Assembly (NCBI GenBank): GCA_013397075.1
Contig: VWZS01004475.1
Coordinates: 1 to 64,000 of the forward strand
Direction of reading: 5' to 3'
Length of the DNA stretch: 64,000 nt
From: Rhabdornis inornatus
Lineage: Eukaryota; Chordata; Aves; Passeriformes; Rhabdornithidae
This document shows positions 57,376 through 64,000 of the stretch, piece after piece. The position numbers and the translations under genes are program-made. Within the stretch, counting starts at the first letter, position 1. Every line of letters starts with the position of its first letter. The notes beneath the pieces are model-generated. The model saw only the letters and a program-made list of their open reading frames with translations, was not told the DNA's origin and ran no database searches.

Positions 57376-59515
57376 CTAGCTACTGACACAGTAAACAGGA
57401 AGAGGTTCTTTCTGTTTGCATTCTTTCCTCTCCAAAACAGCAAAAAACCAAAGAGCACCAACAAAAAGAAAAACCAGTCCCCCATTGTCTTTCATAATTA
57501 CTTTTGTTGTGAGTGAGACTTAAGCATGTTGATAGATAATTTCAGTTATGCAGGGTTTGGGGTAGGGAATGTTATACAAGCAGAATAAGAGTTTAATCTC
57601 TATAATTGGAAGGGTTCTTTGTTTTGTTTTGTTTTAGCTAAATAATAAGACTCTTGAAAGAGAAGATTGTTGATGTACTATTTAACTGCTTTTGTGGCAG
57701 TCCTGGTGGCTGGAAAATAAAAACAGGCAGTACTTTGAAAATACACAGATGTCACATTACTCAACTCTCCCACAGAAGCCTACGCTTCCAGGTGGTGTGT
57801 TTTTTGGTCCTGAAGGAAGAACAATCATCTTAATATTTTTCATGTGTGTTGTCACTTTGGGCACGTGCCTGTGCCTGGCTGGGATGCATATCCTTATGGA
57901 CTGCTCTCAGGTTTGCATGGTTTACATGTGCTGATTTTGCATTTTTGAAAGTGGAGAAAGCACTGATTAGTGAAGAGAGTTATGCAACTGTGAATGAATT
58001 AACCTATAAACTTGCATACATATTTTCTGCTGAAATGGACTACTACAAACAAGGTTTTGGGTATTGTTTTGAAAATATGAAAGCTTTTGCATCTTTGCAT
58101 TGATATCTCTGTTTAAAATAGCTTCTACTACTTACTCTTGATTAAAATAAACTTGTTAAAAATGCTATGAACAGTATAATAGCATACAGGTGATGTGCAG
58201 TGTTATTGTTTGTTCAAATCTTCCTAATGTAATTTGTAGGCTGGATATATACCTAAATCTATTTTCCATGTTTTAACAAAAATTCTTGCCATAAAAATGA
58301 TTACTTTCATTAGTGTTTATATCAAACATGAGCCTTGCAATCTAAATTTAGCCCAGTGCTGTAGCGATAAAGAAATCAGCCCCTTAACACCTTTCTAGTT
58401 TTTTTTCCTTAGTTGAAATACAATATTTTTCATCAATTAACTGCACCTCATACTTTTCTTCATCAACAGGTGCAAAAAGCACAGTCACGTACTCTAGAAA
58501 TCTAGCCAATTTATACACTTTTAAAAAATATCTTTTTCATAATAGTCAACATAGGACATGCTGTAAAAAGGAGCAATTGGTCAGAATGATCCTGTACTCA
58601 ATGCTCTTCAGCTGATCTACTCATGCCTCTTCCCAGATCTCATAGGGTTAGCAATTTCAGGTGTTTCTCTTTAGTGTGGCACTGCATGGGTCTTAAAGCT
58701 GAAGTCCAAGGAATGGAAATCAACTCTAGAAACACCACCAGCAGTTCCCTGGTAGCTGGTTTAATGAGATATTTACAAGAAATACAGGGAGCCTCATGAT
58801 CTAAATTTCCTCCAGTAAGGATCAAGGGCAGCTTAATGAAGCTACAGTAGTTGAAAGCTGGTAGGAGTGGGAAAACTAAACTTAGGGGTTGTTTTACCTT
58901 CATTGCAGGTATTTATGTTGTGACATAAGCGTTTATTTGGAGTCTTGGTTCATCCTTTAAATCTTAGACTTGTTCTTAGCACCAATATGTGCTGAATCTT
59001 TTAATAAAATGAAGCTAGTCCTAAGGTCTTAGCCCTAGACTGTTCAGGTCTTGAGCAAAGTAAAATTTTACCTCTATGCTCAAGTAATAGAACACATCTG
59101 CTCATCATAGGAAATAGTGATAATATGACTAATTCAGTAAATGATAGCATGTCATCTAAGTAATAGACCATACTGCAGGCTCTCAGCATCGCACTTCCTC
59201 ACATGGCCTTTAGGCAAAGATAACCTCTCGGTTCCAAGAGCTTTAGTGAATATGTTTTCCTTTTCTACTTCCCTTTCTTATAATGCTCCACTAATTTCTG
59301 AAATGATACAATTAGCAGCAATTATAGGTGGGCTAGAAGAATGAAAAGAGGTTTTTAGATAATTGTCATAAAATTTGCTCTTCTAAATAACAACAGATCA
59401 ACAGATTTGCCTCATATAAAGAAGGATACAGAACAATGCTCACTCCTTTCTAGAAACAATTAATTTATCATTCTAGGAAGCCGACAGAAGTAAAGAGAAT
59501 TAAAGAAACAAACCA

Positions 59516-59557
59516 ATGAAAAATTATATTTCTTCTATGAAAAATTATATTTCTTCT
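59516..59557. repeat. 21-bp tandem duplication
   Basis: Two exact copies of a 21-bp unit starting ATGAAAAATTATATTTCTTC lie at 59516-59536 and 59537-59557. Confidence 0.93.
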
Positions 59558-62500
59558 AGCCATATTTCTAATAGAGAATGGAAAATAGCTATTATGACAA
59601 TTATTTCGTTAACATTATCACCATGCATGGTGAGTAAAATATAAATATAATTAAGGTAAATATTCAAGTTTTCCATCTAGTCAGCTGAAAAGGAGTGCTT
59701 GTGTAATTTTAAAATTTATGTTCATAGTTTAGAAGTTTTAAAATGTATTTTCAAGCCTCAGAGGTAGGCTGATGCTTGAGCATTGAATGACAATTTCTGA
59801 CTGTTGTCTGCTTTTTCTCTCCAAGAGACATAATACTCTCTTCACATAAAAACAGCAAGAGAGAGATTTCTAGCTACACATTCACCCAAGTTCAGTGTAC
59901 AATATTTTGATATTTTCAGTGAAATTTTGCGTATTAATATTAAATGTATCTATATGTATACCTAAATGTTTATTCCTAAACAGGAGGTGACATGCAGCAT
60001 TCTGACAGCCTGTCTTCAGCCAGAACCAGTATGCAGACAGAATGGCACACAGATTATTCATGTAAGGTATTATTCTCCCAAATCACTATATCCTTGGTGC
60101 AGCCAAGGAGCAGCACGACTCTTGACTGCATTCAAAAGGCATTTGCAGGATTGGCTGTTGCTGTCATATGCCTCAGACACCAAGTGTCCCTGGCAGTCCA
60201 CCAGAACCATGGCATCAGTCATGATCCTGTATCTGCTATCAGCAATCTGGTGAGCTGCTGTATGCTCATCATTCCTACTGCCTCAATAAAGCCTTGTTTT
60301 ATGATTTGTGTTGTCAGATTCTATTACTGTTCATCCCACAGAAGGCCATGTATTTCAATATTTTTGCACTATGTAAGAAATTTGTAGATGTGGTAGGTAG
60401 AAGATGGTCAGAAAATTCATTCTTATTTCAAAATCAAGTGCTGTTCTGCTTCTGACATCTCTCTTCCATGTATTCTGAATTCCTAGTACAGAGCCTGAGG
60501 CAGTTAAAAGCTCTGTAGTCATGTTCATTACTTCATACAAACTGTTAGAACATATGAAGGTGAGTGGTTCACTCTGTGGTTTTGTTACCCTGCTGGGCAT
60601 ATATCATCCTGCTCTAAGCCCTCTCTTGTATTAAAATAAGAAAAAGAGCAGGAACGTGTTCATGAGACAAAACAGCGTTCTGCGCTTTTTATGGACAAGT
60701 TTGTTACTGGATGCGATTTTCATGTAGATGCAGGGAATGTCTCTTCAGCATCCCAGCCCTTAAAATCAACAACACAGCTTATACTCTCAACATGCTCATT
60801 TAAACAGTAAAGATCTTGAATATAGAGTTGCTGTAAACTTTTCACTGAATGACATTAATAGAGATCAGGTTAATCCTAAGTGATTTGGTAAAAAACCCAA
60901 CCTTTTCTCAACAGCTTTCTTGTGATAAGAATTATCACAGGTTTGATAGGTATGCAAATATATACTTTATTCAACTGCAGAATAAGAACATAGCTACCAA
61001 GTACTGGCAACAGGGGCTTTATTTATAAATAAGGCAAAGTGGAAGAAGGTTTGAGAACCTCTAGAAATATTAATGTTCTCCATGTTCCAGAGTCATAATC
61101 CAGCATTTCGCATGTTACATATGTATGATGCTGAAAGACTTCCTTGACAAAAATTCAGCTGAAGTAGAATTTGGTGTAATTCAATTGACATTGAGCTGAA
61201 TTGCTCAGATGCCTAGAGTTTGCTAGAAAAGGAAAAGAGACCATTCTGTGCTATGAAGCCCCTTTTTGGGAGGAAAATGTTCTTGCCAGAATAGTCTACA
61301 GATGACTGGTTTGGTTTGGGTTTTGTGCTGAAAGAAGGGATATAGCTTCAATAACTACCATCAGACTTCAGAGAGCAAGGAGTCAGATGAAAAAATCTTG
61401 AAAGTACTACACTGAGCAATGGCCGTGTAATTGTCAATAAAATACCTTGGATCAAAGCTGCTTCCTAGCCAGGGATCTGATGTTGCACAAGTGGCTGCTT
61501 TTTGGTATTAGGCACATAAAGCTTTAAGGTTTCAAGATACACCCTGTCCTGTGCTGCCTAGCAGTGAGCTCATGTTTACCTCTTTCCAGCATGTTGCCTT
61601 ACAGGGTGACAGGAGATGGGTCTCCTAGATCTGCAAATATCTTAGGTCTGAAATGCGTTCCTGGCTCACACAACAAACAGAAATGTATCAAGGTTTTTTA
61701 GGTCAGATTAACCTACCTAACTATTCTCTTGAACAGTATAGTCCTTTAGAAGTAGTTTTAAATCAACTGTGTGACAAATAAATAGATCTTACATACTTAG
61801 GAAACTCCAAGACAGACTTTTTAATTTACCAATAGGTATTTGACATATAGTAGGTGCACCCTCTAGTCTAATTAAAGGATTATCTGACATTCTAATTGCC
61901 TTGGTAGCTAGCTCAAGAATTCCTAACACAGCTCTCCAGAAGTAAACAAGGTCAATATTTTATAGAGTTGTTGGATTTCAGCTACTTCACAGTGAATTAA
62001 AATATTTGCAATACATGAAAATGTCTCCTGTAAGGTTCCCTAGACTCCATAAAATCAGCAGTTACGACGACTTCCAAGGCTCATAAGAAATTGCTAAAAG
62101 GAATTGAGTGGAGCAATTAAGTATCCAGAAAACTTACTTACTAACAAACATGGTTCAACATAATAAGATTACTGGAGATCAGCTGTATTCCAGACAGGCC
62201 TTTAGATTTTTTTTAAATTATTTTTTATTTTTTTAATTTAGTGGTGCCAGTTCATGATACAAGGATGTAGTTATAGCTGCTAAGTCACTGTGGACTGGAT
62301 TGTCTCTCTGAGTTCTTTCAACTCTTAGTCACTTTCTTTTCTCATGGCTTTTGGTTCCAAAGCCAAGAAGTACCAGCTGGCACCCAGTCACAAATATTAA
62401 GGAGAAGTCTCTTCTGAAATAAATCAGTCTTGAGGAATGCAATCTGGAGCATGTTGCAGTGGGGTCAGAGAACAGAGTTGTAAGTGAAGTGGATAACGAG

Positions 62501-63022
62501 AGGTTCAGGCTTGGTTCCTAGATCTATTCTATTTCACTGTTTACCTAAGGCATTCACTGCTAGCCACAAAACTTGTCTATTGAGTCCTTGGCTGTCTGAT
62601 ATTCTGAAACCACTCTCTGAGGTCTTTGCTTCCCAGAGTCCTGTCTAGACTCTTCTCAGCCCAGGCTTCTTGGGTAACAGGGAAGCGAGGAAAATGAAGC
62701 ACAGGACAGCCATAGTATTTCAAGGAAATAGTTCTTCAGATTTCTGAAAACTATGCTTAGTTTTGGACTGTTTAACTTAATTTGACCTCATAGCTACTGT
62801 GAGTCCAAAGTCAGCCAGAATTTCTGTCAAGGCACTCCTATTTTCCCTCTAGTTCTGTGTACATAGGGCACTTAAAGGTAATAAGAGATTACTGTCATGT
62901 TTTTCTTCACACTGCTTGCTCCAGTCAATCCTTTTTTTTGGAATGCACATTGTACCTTGGGAATGCAGACTGGTGAGGTAGAACGGATAACCTCAGAATG
63001 TAGCACTAAGGGCTTTACTATA

Positions 63023-63521
63023 TGTCTTGGTTTGAACTGGAATAGACTTCTTCTTAGTAGCTGGTAAAGTGCTCTGTTTTAGATGGAGTATGAGAATAAT
63101 GTTAATAAAACACTGAGGGTTTTGGTTGTTGTTTAAGTAGAGCTTACCCTAAGTAAAGGACTTTTCAGTTTTCTTTGCTCTGCCTGCGCACAGGTGCTCA
63201 AAAGACTATGGAGGAGCACAGCCAGGACAGCTGACCTGAACTGGCCAAAAGAATATTCCATACCATAGAGCATCATACTCTGTAAACTGGTAGGAGCTGG
63301 TTGAGGGATGGGTTGGAAATTGTTACACTGGTGGTGAGCAGTTTTACTGTGCATCACTTGTTTCTCTTGGGTATTGTAATTATCGTTCTTGTTGTTGTTG
63401 TTATTATTATTATTAACTGTGATTATCTCAACCTGCAAGTTTTACCTTTTTTAACTTCTCCCACCTGCAGGGTTAGGAGGCTGTGTGGTACTTAGTTGCT
63501 GGCTGGGGTTAAATCACAGTA
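63023..63521 (+). mobile_element. Avian ERV solo LTR (about 500 bp)
   Basis: It begins TGTCTTGGTTTGAACTGGAA and ends near GGCTGGGGTTAAATCACAG. Ordered internal landmarks of a very common avian LTR are present: 'tctgcctgcgcacaggtgct', 'ggacagctgacctgaactgg', 'gaatattccataccatagag', 'gtggtgagcagttttactgt', a (TTG/TTA)n run and 'cttagttgctggctggggtt'. No retroviral coding sequence lies on either side, so it is a solo LTR. No exact target duplication was found by eye. Confidence 0.87.
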
Positions 63522-64000
63522 GTCCTTTTTCCAGAGTTCTCCCCAAAGTTTCAGAGTTCCAGTCCCATAACTCTGGCCAAAACCAGGACTCTGTGATTAT
63601 AATTTAACGACATATTAAACCTTGGACCTCAAGAAAGCAGGTACTTTGAACACCTTAGAGAAATAATATATGAATCCAAAATATAAAATATGATGACATT
63701 GTGAGACATAAAAGGGAGTTTACAGTCTGATAAAGGCATATTTTGTTCTGTCAAATTTCAGTGCACAGAACAAAGGATCATGTTAGGCTAGCCATCACCA
63801 AATGTGGTAATTAACTTTATATCATCAATATCTTTACACAGAGGGGACTGCAAATGTCTTTTTGCCCAGTCTAATACACTGATGCTATTGACATAATCCA
63901 GAATTATGCCATTCTTCAGCGAAATTACTCCAGTAATTTTAGAGCAGATGCATTTTATCTCGATGCAAATCTACTTCAGGTTTTCCTTCGCTGTTGATGG
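63522..64000. other. Window end: nothing recognised
   Basis: AT-rich unique sequence after the LTR. No gene, repeat or RNA gene is visible. Confidence 0.5.

Larger units (their letters stand above)
56288..63022. other. Intergenic: no gene seen
   Basis: AT-rich unique sequence. Short tandem duplications lie at 57322-57375 and 59516-59557. A compositionally distinct stretch with exon-like edges and an AATAAA lies at 59987-60300. Confidence 0.5.

Noticed and set aside
59992..60387. 131-aa plus-strand reading frame as a protein gene
   Set aside because: No domain recognised and a competing frame of similar length. Kept only as a possible non-coding exon or retroelement end.
35129..63521. One provirus bounded by the two similar LTRs
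   Set aside because: The 28-kb spacing is too long, no retroviral genes lie between, and the two LTRs differ strongly.
1..64000. CRISPR arrays, bacterial operons, tRNA or rRNA genes
   Set aside because: None seen. The short tandem duplications have no spacer pattern, and no tRNA-like T-loop or B-box in proper context was found by eye.

Overview
The window is bird nuclear DNA. It carries several 3'-truncated CR1 LINEs with the usual avian CR1 3' end, two copies of a common avian endogenous-retrovirus LTR, and one large interrupted gene with GT-AG introns. The species cannot be named from the sequence.

Region 1 (1-22430) is one complete plus-strand gene for a desmocollin, a desmosomal cadherin. 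I reconstructed 16 coding exons by reading frame, splice phase and family order. They join without a frame break into 2646 nt, or 881 residues plus stop. The product has a signal peptide, a propeptide ending in a furin site, a mature start with Trp at position 2, five extracellular cadherin modules, one membrane span and a cytoplasmic tail that would bind plakoglobin. A 46-bp alternative exon (22102-22147) encodes 12 residues and a stop, which gives the shorter 'b' isoform known from mammalian desmocollins. The tail and membrane region fit desmocollin-1 best (DSC1 from memory; no alignment was run), although the FAT motif in the first cadherin repeat is DSC2-like.

Region 2 (22431 to about 25.6 kb) is the probable 3' UTR and flank of the gene. 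It is AT-rich, holds candidate poly(A) signals and contains a 75-nt uninterrupted T run.

Region 3 (about 25.6-64 kb) has no recognisable protein-coding gene on either strand. It holds three CR1 copies (25.95, 42.9 and 55.9 kb), one CR1 tail scrap (46.9 kb), two LTRs (35.1 and 63.0 kb), microsatellites, short tandem duplications and AT-rich blocks that look like candidate conserved non-coding elements. No second desmocollin follows within 41 kb. This suggests the gene is the outermost desmocollin of its cluster, or that the bird cluster is reduced or widely spaced.

I did not find a clearly new biological system. The most interesting signals are the conserved 46-bp isoform exon, a perfect 35-bp inverted repeat in intron 11, loss of the acidic calcium-site residues between cadherin repeats 4 and 5, and a strictly 9-nt-periodic G-run array just after the exon 1 donor.
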